NCBI RefSeq assembly: GCF_029407905.1
Contig: NC_073628.1
Coordinates: forward strand, 51,357,501-51,421,500
DNA: 64,000 bases
DNA from: Bubalus kerabau
Taxonomy: Eukaryota > Chordata > Mammalia > Artiodactyla > Bovidae
Direction of reading: 5' to 3'
Positions 52,586 to 63,079 of this stretch are shown here, piece by piece; position 1 is the stretch's first letter; each line of letters begins with the position of its first letter. A program made the translations under genes and the position numbers. The notes beneath the pieces are model-generated. The model had not been told where the DNA came from and did not search any database. It was given only the letters and a program-made list of their open reading frames with translations.

Positions 52586-52689
52586 TTACAGGTGGTGGCA
52601 CGTGGACTAAAGTAAAATCAGTGTGAAAGTACCTGGTTCTAGGAGATGTTCAATAGGCTTTCTTTAAAGGATTGGGGTAGTTAACGTAA

Positions 52690-52891
52690 TGTTTGCATGC
52701 ATGAGTGCCCGGTCAATCGATCGTGTCTGCCTCTTTGTGGCTCCCTGGACTGCAGCCCGCCAGGCTTCTCTGTCCATGGGGTTTTCCCGGGAAGAATACT
52801 GGGGTGGGCTGCCATGCCCTCCTTCAGGGGATCTTCCCAACTCAGGGATGGAACCTGCAGATTCTTTACCACTGAGCTACCTGGGAAGCCT
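52690..52891 (-). mobile_element. Bov-tA SINE
   Basis: Antisense: GCCCGGTCAATCGATCGTGT, GGACTGCAGCCCGCCAGGCT, TTTACCACTGAGCTACCTGGG. Confidence 0.88.
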
Positions 52892-52979
52892 AGGTACTGT
52901 TTAGGAACTTGTTATTACCCTGTTCAGTTTCTTTCATCCACTCTCAGAGGAATTCCCCATGTGATTATGAACTATGTCC

Positions 52980-53115
52980 TGATCCAAACCCTGGTTTCAT
53001 CACTTGGCGGCTCTGTGACCATGGGTAAATTGTTTTACATCTCTTGCCTCGATTTCTTTGCCTGTAAAATGGGACTGACACTAGTACTCACCTTATGAGA
53101 TTGTAAAGGGTAAGA
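52980..53115 (+). mobile_element. MIR SINE
   Basis: CATGGGTAAATTGTTTTACA, TGCCTGTAAAATGGGACTGA and CACCTTATGAGATTGTAAAG. Confidence 0.7.
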
Positions 53116-53619
53116 AAATAATATTTGCAAAGTGTTCTCATACAAGGCTGTCCCTGTGTGGGAGCCGGAAAAGAAGAACTAAGGGAGCTCGGGATCATCT
53201 TGGCCTCTCATTTTATTTATGTAGAGATTTCCTCTCTGACTGTTGCTGTCAACTGAGGTTACTGAGCCTGGTGATTTCTGAGAAGCCAAGATGGAGGCAC
53301 AAGGAAAGAGGAAAGGTTTTGCATCTTGTTTTTTCCTCTGTGTAATGATGCTTTTTTTTTTGTTCTTTTTCCTGCTGAGCAGAAATGGGACTGGAGGAAG
53401 TTCCGGCTCTCCTTTGCTGAGTGAAGACTGCTGAGAAGCTGCCCAGGATGTTCCTCTGTGACTCAAGAAGGGGTTCCTGTTTTGTTAAGATGGCGCTTTC
53501 CCTTTGTGTCCGTTCTCCACTCAGATTCACCCTGAGATTGTTAACTGACTCCTGAATAGCACCGCAGTCACTATCTGGCTGCCAGACATGAGACCTCGTG
53601 CTGTGAATGACGCTTCCCC
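53116..53619. other. No gene recognised
   Basis: Long minus-strand frames at 53179-53466 and 53249-53761 have no splice or domain support. A T9 run lies at 53352-53360. Confidence 0.35.
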
Positions 53620-53695
53620 CAGGAGGGAGGGGAGGGAGAGGAGGAAAGGTGGGAATGGGGAAGCGGGGAGGAGAGGGGAGGAGAGGGGGAGGGCA
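53620..53695 (+). repeat. Purine-rich, G-quadruplex-prone tract
   Basis: GGAGGGAGGGGAGGGAGAGG followed by GGGGAGGAGAGGGGAGGAGA. Almost only G and A, with at least eight runs of three or more G. Confidence 0.85.
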
Positions 53696-54019
53696 GTTGA
53701 GGGACCTGGAGCAATCAGCAGAGCCAGGTCTTTTTTGGGCACAAAACTGAGAGATATCCAATCTGAGCTTCCTATTCCCCCAGAAGAGTTAAAGTTATTC
53801 ATGCACAATGGTTTAGGCCAGGATAATGATGTGTGGGTTCTCATTTCTATTTAATATCCAATTTCGAGGCTGCAGAAGGTTGATGCCTGAATGTGGGGAA
53901 CTGCCTCTGGCTCCTCTGTTTGGATGAAGGAGACTGAAACTGCTAACCTCACTCCCATTATGATCACTAAGAGAGGCGATAATAAATTTTTTTTTAACAC
54001 TTACAGGAAAACTATGCTG
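53696..54019. other. No feature recognised
   Basis: Unique-looking. A T-run (TTTTTTTTTAACAC) lies at 53989-54002. Confidence 0.35.
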
Positions 54020-54222
54020 TATCCTGGGCAACAATAACACACACGCGACTGCTGCCACTTGTTCAGACACATCATAGATGTCATTTCAAACATCCTCATG
54101 ATGTAACAACTCCATGACTCTGAGAGGAAACAGGCGTATAGAAGTTAAACAGGATTGCAGGCTCTCCCAGCCTGTAAACGGCAGTGCCGATCCTCAAATG
54201 TAGGTCTGCTATTGTCCACTTC
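54020..54222 (-). mobile_element. MIR SINE (antisense)
   Basis: CATTTCAAACATCCTCATGA, CTCTGAGAGGAAACAGGCG and GCCTGTAAACGGCAGTGCCG. Confidence 0.6.
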
Positions 54223-54539
54223 TAGCTATTCCCAGCTAGGGCAGGTCATTAGGAACTGGGAATTAAAGGCTGGTGAGCCTTCCTACAGCCTGTAAAAGGA
54301 GGCAAAGCCAACAGTCCCCATTGCTCCTGGACACCTGGTTGTCCCACCTCTTACAGTAATGAATATAGTTATGCTCACTCTCCAGGGGTGACTGCAGGGA
54401 AACTGCAGATCTTCTTAGGAAGAGGAGAAGGGGTTGAGACTGGCCACTTTTGGCCAGGGGGACCATGCAGCACCCAAGGTTGGCATAACTGCAAAAGCCG
54501 TATCAGTAAACAAAGGAAGCCTCAGCCATCAAGCCATCA

Positions 54540-55197
54540 TGTTACAGCCGCCCTGACAACGAGCCCTCAGGGAACTCAGGATGGAGGCAGGGTGTGCTCC
54601 CCATCCGACAGTCAGCCACTGCAGCCACTGTACATCCTGACGAGGTACCCTGAGGACACTCAGAAGAAGCAGCGCAGGATACTGACCCCAGATAGCTGAG
54701 GTGCCTAGCAAAGGAATGACTCCAGTGAGCCCAGACTTTGCCTCTTCCCATGCATAGAAAAAGCTAGATCCCTTAACTTAAGATGCCTACTTTTCTTTCA
54801 TTAACAGTAATCTTTTGATGTTCTGATTTCCCAAGTGGCTCAGTGGTAAAGAATCCACCTACCAGTGCAGGAGACATGGATTCAATCCCTGGGTCAGGAA
54901 GATCCCCTGGAGGAGGGCATGGCAACCACTCCAGTAGTCTTGCCTGGAGAACCCCATGGACAGAGGAGCCTGGCGGGCCACAGTCCATGCGGGTTGCAAA
55001 GAGTCAGACACAACTGAAGCAACTTGGCACCTGGTCTACGTTGCAAAAACTGCTATACATCCTGGATCGTTTCCTTGCCTCTTTGGTACAGTCTGTCTGA
55101 GCTATCTGAGAAGCTGTGTCTTGGGCTTAAGTCCTCAGTTTTGTCCACCAAATAAAACATGACTCAAATTTTAAGCTGTACATTTTTTCAGTCGACA
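54540..55197 (+). mobile_element. Solo LTR of a ruminant ERV, split by Bov-tA
   Basis: Left part 54540-54825 (starts TGTTACAGCCGCCCTGAC; CCAGATAGCTGAGGTGCCTA; CCATGCATAGAAAAAGCTAG). Right part ~55030-55197 (CATCCTGGATCGTTTCCTTG; AATAAA signal at 55151-55156; ends CAGTCGACA). TG...CA ends fit an LTR, but no clean 6-bp duplication was found, so the 5' edge may lie further left. No gag, pol or env is present. Confidence 0.68.
54826..55029 (+). mobile_element. Bov-tA SINE inside the LTR
   Basis: GATTTCCCAAGTGGCTCAGT to GAGTCAGACACAACTGAAGC, sense and near full length. Confidence 0.9.
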
Positions 55198-55384
55198 GCA
55201 CTTAATTAAAACTGCAAGAAGTCAATCATTCCCTTAGGCTGAGAATGTTAAAACTGCTAAGAACTATTGGAAATTTAGTCCCTTCCTTTTCTAGGCAGCA
55301 GAGCCCTAGGGAGTTGAATTTACATGTTCAAGGTTTTACTGCTAGGTAGTTGGAAATCACAACAAAATCATTACAGTCCTGTTC

Positions 55385-55545
55385 ATAGGCATTACCTCAC
55401 TTGATCTTTCAATAGCCTAGTGACAGAAATATCATGATCATACCTATTTATTTGTTATTCATTTGCTGCGGAACATTCTGAGGCTCAGAGAAACCCAAGA
55501 GCTGGTAGCGGGGGAGCTCGTCTTCCGAGTCTGTTGGTCCCCGTA
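55385..55545 (-). mobile_element. MIR SINE (antisense)
   Basis: ATTACCTCACTTGATCTTTC, CATACCTATTTATTTGTTAT and CTGAGGCTCAGAGAAACCC. Confidence 0.6.
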
Positions 55546-55731
55546 GCTTGTGGCCTCAGCAGGTGGGATAGTAACAAGCCCTTGAGTTCTTTGACCACAG
55601 ACTTCACATCAGATAATCTGCTTCACGCTCCCCAGAGCATCATATTTGTACATGCCAGACAACGACACGCTAAGAATGGGTTTGGACAGCATGGCTGTCA
55701 CACTGCGTGTTTACACCAGCTGTGCAGCTGC

Positions 55732-55945
55732 AAGGGCTCCCCAGGTGGCACTAGCGGTGAAGAACCCGCCTGTCCATACAGGAGACATACGAGATGTGGA
55801 TTCGATCCCTGGGTTGGGAAGATCCCCTGGAGGAGGACATGGCAACCCACTGCAGTATTTTTGCCTGGGAAATCCCATGGACAGAGGAGCCTGGTGGCCT
55901 ACAGTCCATGGGGTCGCAGAGTCCGACATGATGGAAGTGACATAC
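55732..55945 (+). mobile_element. Bov-tA SINE
   Basis: CTCCCCAGGTGGCACTAGCG to GTCGCAGAGTCCGACATGAT, sense. Confidence 0.9.
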
Positions 55946-56216
55946 ATAGCATGTACGCATGCGGCTCCAGGCTATGGGCACTGGCTCTCAGCACCAATCC
56001 TGCAGATTGGAGATCCACCAGTCTCCAGCAGAAACATACAACATAGCCACTCGCCCAGTACCCGTTCAGTGGGGGTTGGGCGCAGGCACCGTGGCTCTTC
56101 CCCTGGGCTAGGCACCCTGGCCTGGCCAGGCCTGCAGCAGTGCTGGGGCTCCAGATAATCTTCCAGCTCAGCTGCTGGCAGTTTCTGGGTGAGATCTGGA
56201 TCCTTCCTCCTTTCAG

Positions 56217-56254
56217 GAGGCACGACGTGAACACTTGGCAGATGCTGGACCACA
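56217..56254 (+). other. Candidate 38-nt microexon
   Basis: A pyrimidine-rich acceptor (TCCTTCCTCCTTTCAG, ends 56216) and a consensus donor ACA|GTAAGT (56254/56255) enclose 38 bases. They are open in frames reading Arg-His-Asp-Val-Asn-Thr-Trp-Gln-Met-Leu-Asp-His or Glu-Ala-Arg-Arg-Glu-His-Leu-Ala-Asp-Ala. Strong splice signals are the only evidence. I recognise no gene. Confidence 0.18.
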
Positions 56255-56339
56255 GTAAGTCCTAGGCCCCAGAGTTGATGCATTTAATCTCAGCCCTCAC
56301 TTCCTCTTCCCTGAAGGCCCTGTGAGGAAGCAGCTAGTT

Positions 56340-57110
56340 TCTTTAGAGCCCGAAGGCCTTTCCGGGCCCTTCTGCAGCCCCTCAGCACCGAGAGGTGGAG
56401 GTCTCCCCACCTTCCGTCTGACCCCAGGTCTCTCTCCTGTCCCCTAGTCTGGGCAAAACGGCTCAGATCCCCCAGTAAGAGTCAGCCCTACCTCTGCTGC
56501 AGGGGCCCCAGGGGAAGGGTGCAGCCACCTGCCACGATGGCGTTTGTACTTTCTGCGCGGGACTCCTCTCCCTGGGTCACCCCTGACAACTTCTGAGGGG
56601 CTTCCTGGCTCCTGTGTTTCCGCTGAGACGGAGGAGGGTGCGGGACGTGGGAGGGCAGGGAGGCCGCCAGCCCCGCGTGGACGCATGGGAGAAGGCCGGG
56701 GGGCCTGGCCTCGCCAGCTCTTCGCCGTCCAGCTGCCCTACCGCAGACCCCAGCTGTCAGCTAACTGCAGCTCACACAGATGCGCACGGCGGGGAGAGGG
56801 CGGGGGGCGCTGGCTGTGCTTCGGTTTTCTAGCCATATTTGGTCCCCCAGCCCGCCAAGGAAAGGAAATGGACAGTCAAGGGGGTCTTCTCCCCGTTTCT
56901 CAACCATTTCTCCGGCTCCCAGAGCTGTGATATTGACACAGAACGATACGGAGGAAGTGTAGCCACGTGGGGCTCGGTGCTGGGAATCTGGTTACCCAGC
57001 TGCCCAGTAGGATGAGCCCCAAACAGCTTTGCCCCCAATCCATCCGTGCTTTCCCGGGCAATGTGTGGCACGGCCGAGGGAGAAAGCCCTCTTGTCTCTG
57101 GCCTTGCTGC
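56340..57110. other. CpG-rich segment
   Basis: GC-rich, with CpG well above the window norm between 56530 and 56830 (for example CGGGACGTGGG, GCGCACGGCGGGG and GGGCGGGGGGCG, an Sp1-like box). Open frames occur on both strands. The minus frame at 56444-56686 is Arg/Pro-rich and basic. It could be a CpG island or promoter of an unseen gene. No start site is identified. Confidence 0.45.
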
Positions 57111-57565
57111 CACCCCCTTCTGCCGTGAGAGCTCATTTCTCTGTGGTCATCAAGTTTAATGTTTTCTACAAAGCACCCCCAGGGTGCTGCAAAACCAAGT
57201 GATTCTATGCTCAGACACCTGGCTGCCAAGGCCTAGTTGGTAACTTACCTGGGCAGCCAAGTGCTTTGCTGTGCAGTGCCTACACTGGCTTTCTGGCAGT
57301 GCCAGGGGGCTGTCAGGATGGTTTTCTTTTTTCCTTATTATTCAGATGAAGAAACAGGATAAAAGAAGAACCAGCTTTCCCAAGAGCAGGGAACCGAGAG
57401 AGAGTTCACAGTTCTCATTGTGTGCTCTTATGGTATGGAGATGACCTTCTGATCTTGGGCTGTTCCACCAGCATCAATGCTGGGCTCTCAGGCCTCCCTG
57501 CACTGCTCCTCCCTGTAGAGAGTGTCCAGACGTGCTGGCCTCCATGGGGAGGGTAGTCTTCAAAG
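57111..57565. other. No gene; faint MIR
   Basis: 57335-57400 (ATTATTCAGATGAAGAAACAGG) is antisense MIR-like. Confidence 0.4.
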
Positions 57566-57771
57566 TGTTAGTCGCTCAGTCATGTCCGATTCTTTGTGAC
57601 CCCATGGGCTGTAGCCCACCAGGCTCTTCTGTCTATGGGATTGTCCAGGCAGGAATACTGGAGTGGGCAGCCATGCCCTCCTCCAGGGGATCTTCCTGAC
57701 CCAGGGATCAAACCTGGGTCTCCTGCATTACAGGCAGACACTTTACCGTCTGAGCCACCAGGAAAGTTCAG
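57566..57771 (-). mobile_element. Bov-tA SINE
   Basis: A full antisense copy, GTTAGTCGCTCAGTCATGTC to CCGTCTGAGCCACCAGGAAA. Confidence 0.9.
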
Positions 57772-57783
57772 GCCTCAAATCTG

Positions 57784-57850
57784 GAAGCCTGGCATGCTGC
57801 AATTCATGGGGCACAGAGAGTTGGACACGACTTAGTGACTGAACAACAAA
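57784..57850 (+). mobile_element. BovB 3' terminus (67 bp)
   Basis: GGAAGCCTGGCATGCTGCAA to GACACGACTTAGTGACTGAAC with an AACAA tail, then an AT repeat at 57851-57880. Confidence 0.85.
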
Positions 57851-57899
57851 TATATATATATTATATACATATATATGCACTAACTTATATTCTTGAATT

Positions 57900-58060
57900 A
57901 AGCTTCTGATTTATAAAGAAGTTTCATATACATTTAATATAGTGACCCTGTGAGAGAAGCATTATTTTACCAAGGAGAAACCTGAGCTTCAGAGAGAATT
58001 AAAAAATTGCCTGAGGTCTTACAATTAGCTAATAGATGGACAGGTAGAACTCTAACTTGA
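57900..58060 (-). mobile_element. MIR SINE (antisense)
   Basis: GCATTATTTTACCAAGGAGA, CCTGAGCTTCAGAGAGAATT and CTTACAATTAGCTAATAGATGG. Confidence 0.65.
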
Positions 58061-58504
58061 GTGTGTGTAATTGTTTCATTTGCTGGTGAGAATTTGCCAC
58101 ACACTCACATGCTCCCGTGTGGCATGTGGAACCCGAGGCATGCTCACAAACACTGAACGCGTTAGTATGTCACGGAGCGATGTGCTCATCGCGTCTGCCT
58201 CTCTGGTCACCAGAACCCTGACTGCAGTGGCCCATTTCTCTCTGTCCAGATACTGGTCACAATGCCGAGAGGGACTGCACAGAGATAAAAGAAAAGCTTC
58301 ACTCCTGTAATTCTTAGCACAAACACAGACGGACCCATAGCTCTGAGTTCTATACAGAGTTCTCCCACATGTCCAGTTCCATCCCTCTAAAGATACAGTC
58401 TAAATGCACAGCCAAAGAAGTGGTTTCCCTGGGATCCAGTCCAAGCTTCTCCTCCTCCCAAGCCCTATTGATTCTCTGCTATGTGTCTCATGATGTTCAT
58501 TTCT
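58061..58504. other. No feature recognised
   Basis: Unique-looking. A plus frame at 58071-58310 is unsupported. Confidence 0.35.
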
Positions 58505-58507
58505 GTT

Positions 58508-58841
58508 TTTTAAAAATAATATTTATTTTTGACTGTGCTGGGTCTTGTTGCTGCACGTGGGCTTTCTCCTGTTGTGGCGTGCGGGCTTCTCAATGCAGTG
58601 GCTTCTCTGGTCGGGGAGCACAGGCCTCAGGAGCATGGGCTTCAGGGGTTGCAGCAGGCGGGCTCAGTAGTGCGCCCGGCTCATTGGTTGCAGCTCATGG
58701 GCTCTAAAGCGCGGGCTCAGTGTTTGTAGTACACAGGCTTAGTTGATTTGTGGCTTGTGGAATCTTCCCAGACCAGTGGTTGAACTTGTGTCCCCTACAC
58801 TGGCAGGCAGATTCTTATCCACTGTATGACCAGAGAAGTCC
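58508..58841 (-). mobile_element. CHR-1-type SINE, near full length
   Basis: TTTGACTGTGCTGGGTCTTG, GGCTTCTCTGGTCGGGGAGC, GGGCTCAGTAGTGCGCCCGG and GACCAGTGGTTGAACTTGTG to GTATGACCAGAGAAGTCC. Confidence 0.87.
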
Positions 58842-58867
58842 AGTGTTCATGTCTTACAGTGTTGCAT

Positions 58868-59160
58868 AGCACAAAGCCTTTGGGCACTAATAGCCTTGTT
58901 TGGTCACTTAATTAGCTGTACGCATTTGGATAAGTTACTCACATTTTCCTGTGTTTCAGTTTCCTTATCTCCAAAATGGGGAGCATCATAATAACAGGAC
59001 TATAACGCTCATATCTCATAGGGTTGTGGTGAGGATGCAAAGTACCTGTTCATCAATATGCAAATCCCTGTTCATCAATAGAAAGGTACCAGTCACAAAA
59101 CATCATGTGATGGTGCCTGATGCAGATTAAATGCTCAATAAATGCTACCCACTCACATTA
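58868..59160 (+). mobile_element. MIR SINE
   Basis: GGATAAGTTACTCACATTTTC, CAGTTTCCTTATCTCCAAAA, CATAGGGTTGTGGTGAGGAT. The tail AATGCTCAATAAATGCTACC lies at 59131-59150. Confidence 0.75.
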
Positions 59161-59217
59161 CACCAGGGAACACTGACTACTAAGTCCTTAATTGTCCTCT
59201 CTGAGGAGGTGTTTCCA

Positions 59218-59560
59218 CTTAAGAGCATAGACTCTGGAACCAGATCAGCTGACTTCTCATCTCAGCTCTGCCACTTGCTGAGTGATCAGGGCCAGTTACC
59301 TGATTGCCTCTCCAAGTCTCAGTTTTCTCCTCTGTAAAATGGGGATAATTACATCTATCTCACAATGTTGCTGTGAGGATTAAGTAATTTTATGTATATA
59401 AACATAAAATTGAAATAATGAGAGAACTCTGTACAGAACTCAGTTAGAGCTATGCTTATATTTGTGTTTGTGCTGATAACTACATCAGTGAAATCTTTCC
59501 CTTATCTCTATTATACACTTAAAACCATGCTTGGCACAGGGTAAACACTATACAACATTA
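59218..59560 (+). mobile_element. MIR SINE
   Basis: GAGCATAGACTCTGGAACCAG, CTCTGCCACTTGCTGAGTGA, CTCAGTTTTCTCCTCTGTAAAA and GCTGTGAGGATTAAGTAATT. One of the best preserved MIRs here. Confidence 0.85.
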
Positions 59561-59719
59561 TTGTTAAACATACAGAGTCAATCTTGAGTGAGTTGTGGTT
59601 TATCCTTTTACCAAAGGATCTAATGTTCAGAGAGCACCCATAATAGCACTGAGAAGGTATGACTGAAATGAAATTGGTAAAGTTCCTTGCTTGAACATTA
59701 TACATTGCTCTATCAATTA

Positions 59720-60188
59720 GAAGAGTTTAGCCTGTGGCAGGAACTGCTATATGATCACCAAAACCTTTTCCTTCTTGACACAGAGCTAGCTTACATTTCC
59801 CAGCTTCCTTTGCGGGAAGGTGTGGCCATGTGCTTACATTCTGGTCAGTGGAACACAGGCCGTCGTGATGTGTGGTACTTTTGGACCTGGCCCAGTATAA
59901 CTTCTCATGTGTGATTCTCCATCCTCTCTGTCTTTTTTTTAAACTGTCTTCTGGCTGGATGCAGAGATCCTAGATGGATGCTTGGACCACAAGATTTTTT
60001 CAGTTTATCCTCCACCCCTATCTTCCAAACCAGGTAAATCTTTTCTAAATTGTAGGGCTGGATTCTGTGGGATTCATGTTGGTGTCCTCCTCTGCAGATA
60101 TTTAGAATTCAGCTTTCTCCCTTCTGACAAAGTTAGGCACCACACTTTCCCCTGCTTTTCATCTTCCCAAAATACATTGGCACTTCCT
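59720..60188. other. Probable old repeat, unnamed
   Basis: TTACATTTCCCAGCTTCCTT, GGTGTGGCCATGTGCTTACA and CTGGTCAGTGGAACACAGG resemble a common old mammalian repeat. I cannot name it. Confidence 0.35.
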
Positions 60189-60200
60189 GCTCTGTGACCT

Positions 60201-60454
60201 TCCCACTCCAGTACTCTTGCCTGGAAAATCCCATGGATGGAGGAGCCTGGTGGGCTGCAGTCCATGGGGTTGCTAAGAGTCGGACACTACTGAGTGACTT
60301 CACTTTCACTCTTCACTTTCATGCATTGGAGAAGGAAATGGCAACCCACTCCAGTGTTCTTGCCTTGAGAATCCCAGGGACGGGGGAGCCTGATGGGCTG
60401 CTGTCTATGGGGTCGCACAGAGTCGGACATGACTGAAGTGACTTAGCAGCAGCA
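60201..60454 (+). mobile_element. Bov-A2 dimeric SINE
   Basis: Two Bov-A units, the first missing its first bases, and an (AGC)3 tail. The duplication GCTCTGTGACCT (60189-60200) / GCTTTGTGACCT (60455-60466) has one mismatch. Confidence 0.92.
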
Positions 60455-60466
60455 GCTTTGTGACCT

Positions 60467-61090
60467 CATCTCCTATTCTGAGTTATTTTTCTGCATTTTT
60501 AGAAAGAGCTTCCAGGAGTGGGCAGAGACAAACAGGTACAATCCTTCATGATTAAAAAGCAGTCCTGTCTGCTTGTCTTCAGAATTGACACTGGAGATGC
60601 AATATCAAAAACAACTTCAGAATTAGTGATGATTTTTCTTTTAGTAGTTATCGTTCAGTATTTTAAAGCACAAACTGCACATACATGGTTCATATGTCTT
60701 TATAAACTAGATAATTATTAAACAGGAAATTAAGAGTATATATACAAGGTCTTTTCTTATTTATTCATTTGTTTATTATTTAAAAGGACGATAGGAACTT
60801 CCTCTCCAGTTTACCCCACAAACAGCTGACTTGTCTACTTTGATCACCCACTTAGACTCACAGGCCTCAGTCAGGCTATGGGAGACTGGCATGATCTCTT
60901 AATGGGAAGGAATGGAAAGTCAAGTGGGCAATCCAATCAAAATTGAATTTTGATTTCTCTTGGAGCTCTGAGGTTCCATGACTTTGCCTAAAGTTTAATG
61001 TCCATTTGTAATTTCCTGCTCCTCTGATTCAAGCAGATAGTCTCATCACCTCAGCCTCTCTACTGAAGTTACTGAATAGCTTTCATGTGT
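60467..61090. other. No feature recognised
   Basis: AT-rich unique-looking DNA. Confidence 0.4.
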
Positions 61091-61091
61091 A

Positions 61092-61655
61092 TTTAAACAT
61101 TTTATTTTAGATTACACATATAAGTGATATCATATGATATTTGTCTTTCTCTATCTGATTTACTCAGTATGACCATCTCTAGGTCTATCCATGTTGCTGC
61201 AAATGGCATTATTTCTTTCTTTTTTTATGGCCGAGTAATATTCCATCACATATATGTATCATATCTTTTTTATCCATTCATCCATCAGTGGACATTCAGG
61301 TTTATTCTATCCTGGTCTTTGTAAATAGTGCTACAATCTAAAAAAATTATACAAATGATCTTATTTATAAAACAGAAATAGAGTCACAGATGTAGAAAAC
61401 AAATTTATGATTAAAAGTGGGGGGGATAAATTGGGAGACTAAGACTGACATATACACACTTGTCTATATAAGAAAACTAACAAGAATCTGCTGTATAAGC
61501 ACAGGTTATACTCTGTAATGACCTACATGGGAAAAGAATCTTAAAAAGAGTGGCTATATGTACGTATATAGCTAATTCTCTTTGCTATATACTGAAACTA
61601 ACACAACATTTAAAATCAACTATACTCCAACAAAAATTAGTTAAGAAAACAAAAA
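61092..61655 (+). mobile_element. L1 3' end with 5' inversion (twin priming)
   Basis: 61092-61340 is antisense L1 (AGATTACACATATAAGTGAT, CTAGGTCTATCCATGTTGCTG, CCGAGTAATATTCCATC). 61341-61655 is the sense continuation (ATCTAAAAAAATTATACAAATG, GATGTAGAAAACAAATTTATG, ACTATACTCCAACAAAAATT). The two halves abut in L1 coordinates at the GGAATCTAAAA region, as twin priming predicts. Confidence 0.82.
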
Positions 61656-61847
61656 TTTTTTTAACTCCTTTTTCAAAGATCAGGTGGGAGAAATTTGGAC
61701 TGAACTTCACCTTTTCTAGGGTTTTAGTGCTTGCAGAAGGCACCCAAGAGTCTAATAGCCTACCCATGGCTACTGTGTGTCCCTCCAAAGGACAGATCAG
61801 ACCAGATTTCTTGGTGAATATGAGCAACTCTTCTGTAACCAAATATG

Positions 61848-62058
61848 GGTTTCCCAGGTGGCTCAGTGGTAAAGAATCTGCTTGCCAATGCAGGAGATTC
61901 AGGAGACTCAGGTTTGATCCCTGGATCAGAAAGATCCTCTGGAGGAGGACATAACAACTCACTCTAGTCTTCTTGCCTGGATAACCCTATGGACAGAGGA
62001 GCCTGGTGGGCTACAGTCCAGGGGGCTGCAAAGAGTCAGACAAGACTGAGCCTGAAAG
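61848..62058 (+). mobile_element. Bov-tA SINE
   Basis: GGGTTTCCCAGGTGGCTCAG to GAGTCAGACAAGACTGAGCC. It carries a duplicated GGAGATTCAGGAGACTCAGG step in the tRNA region. Confidence 0.88.
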
Positions 62059-62082
62059 CATGACCTTTAGAGGCAGCTTAAG

Positions 62083-62150
62083 AGGAGCATAAGAGCTTAT
62101 GAGCTTATGAGCATAAGAGCTTATGATCTTATGCTCCTCATAAGAGCATA
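62083..62150. repeat. Nested palindrome
   Basis: AGGAGCATAAGA (62083-62094) pairs with TCTTATGCTCCT (62127-62138). Between them GAGCTTATGAGC and GCATAAGAGCTTATG repeat in direct and inverted orientation, so several alternative hairpins can form. Confidence 0.9.
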
Positions 62151-62269
62151 AAACACCAGTGAGGAAAGAACTGCAAGAACAGAACAGCAGAGCATAGATT
62201 CTCTTATTTAGCTTTTAATTTAACTAAAACAAAATTACCCCTGGGACACTACATGCCTCTTTGCTAAGA

Positions 62270-62500
62270 AAGTGAAAGTTGCTCAGTCATATCTGACTCT
62301 TTCTGACTCCATGGACTGGACTATATAGTACATGGAATTCTCCAGGCCAGAATACTGGGGTTCATGGAGTTTTCCAGGCCAGAATGCTGGAGTGGGAAGC
62401 CATTCCCTTCTCCAGGGGATCTTCCCAACCCAGGATTGAACCTGGGTCTCACACATTGCAGGCAGACTCTTTACCAGCTGAGCCAACAGGGAAGCCCAAG
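62270..62500 (-). mobile_element. Bov-tA SINE with internal duplication
   Basis: GTTGCTCAGTCATATCTGAC to TACCAGCTGAGCCAACAGGG, antisense. A 28-bp segment is repeated in tandem (62331-62358 and 62363-62390). Confidence 0.88.
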
Positions 62501-63079
62501 CTCATGGGAAAATCCAAGAACGCTTCAGGATTCTTATGAAACAATTAAATTTACAACTATTAGTAATGATTGTAGTGTAAGTATTTATGCTGATTTTGAT
62601 AATGCTATAGTAATAAAATATTTATTAATAAAACTTTATTATTAATAGTAATAATGTCAATCATCTTGCAAATAAATCCTTGATCTGACCTTGGTGTCCT
62701 TTGTCAGATTCAGGATGTTACTTTGTGGTGATGGAAATGATTATGAGCAATGAAGTGAGGTCACACAAGCAAGAACATATTCTTAATAAGGAATTTTTAA
62801 AGAATACTTAAAAAAAAACAAACCCATTCTCTTGATGCCATTGTTCAAGGTAGGCAAAAGTAGAGAAAGATAGATTTGGAGATGGAGCAGGAATATTTTC
62901 TTAAAAACTTAATTAGGCAAAAGAGTATCAGTGAAGGGAAGAGTCCTGGCCTAAGAGGAGAAAGCTGGGTAACCTCGGGAAAGATTCTTAAATTCAAGCC
63001 CAAGCCCTTCTTTCTCCCTGACGCTTTTCTTCCCTGTCCTTCCCTGTCAAGCATACCCTCCCCCGACCCAAAAGCTCTC
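62501..63079. other. No feature recognised
   Basis: AT-rich (62560-62660 mostly A/T). No exon or repeat named. Confidence 0.4.

Noticed and set aside
53249..53761. 170-codon minus-strand Ser/Pro-rich frame
   Set aside because: It runs across a low-complexity C/T-rich strand; no start or splice support, and a competing frame overlaps it.
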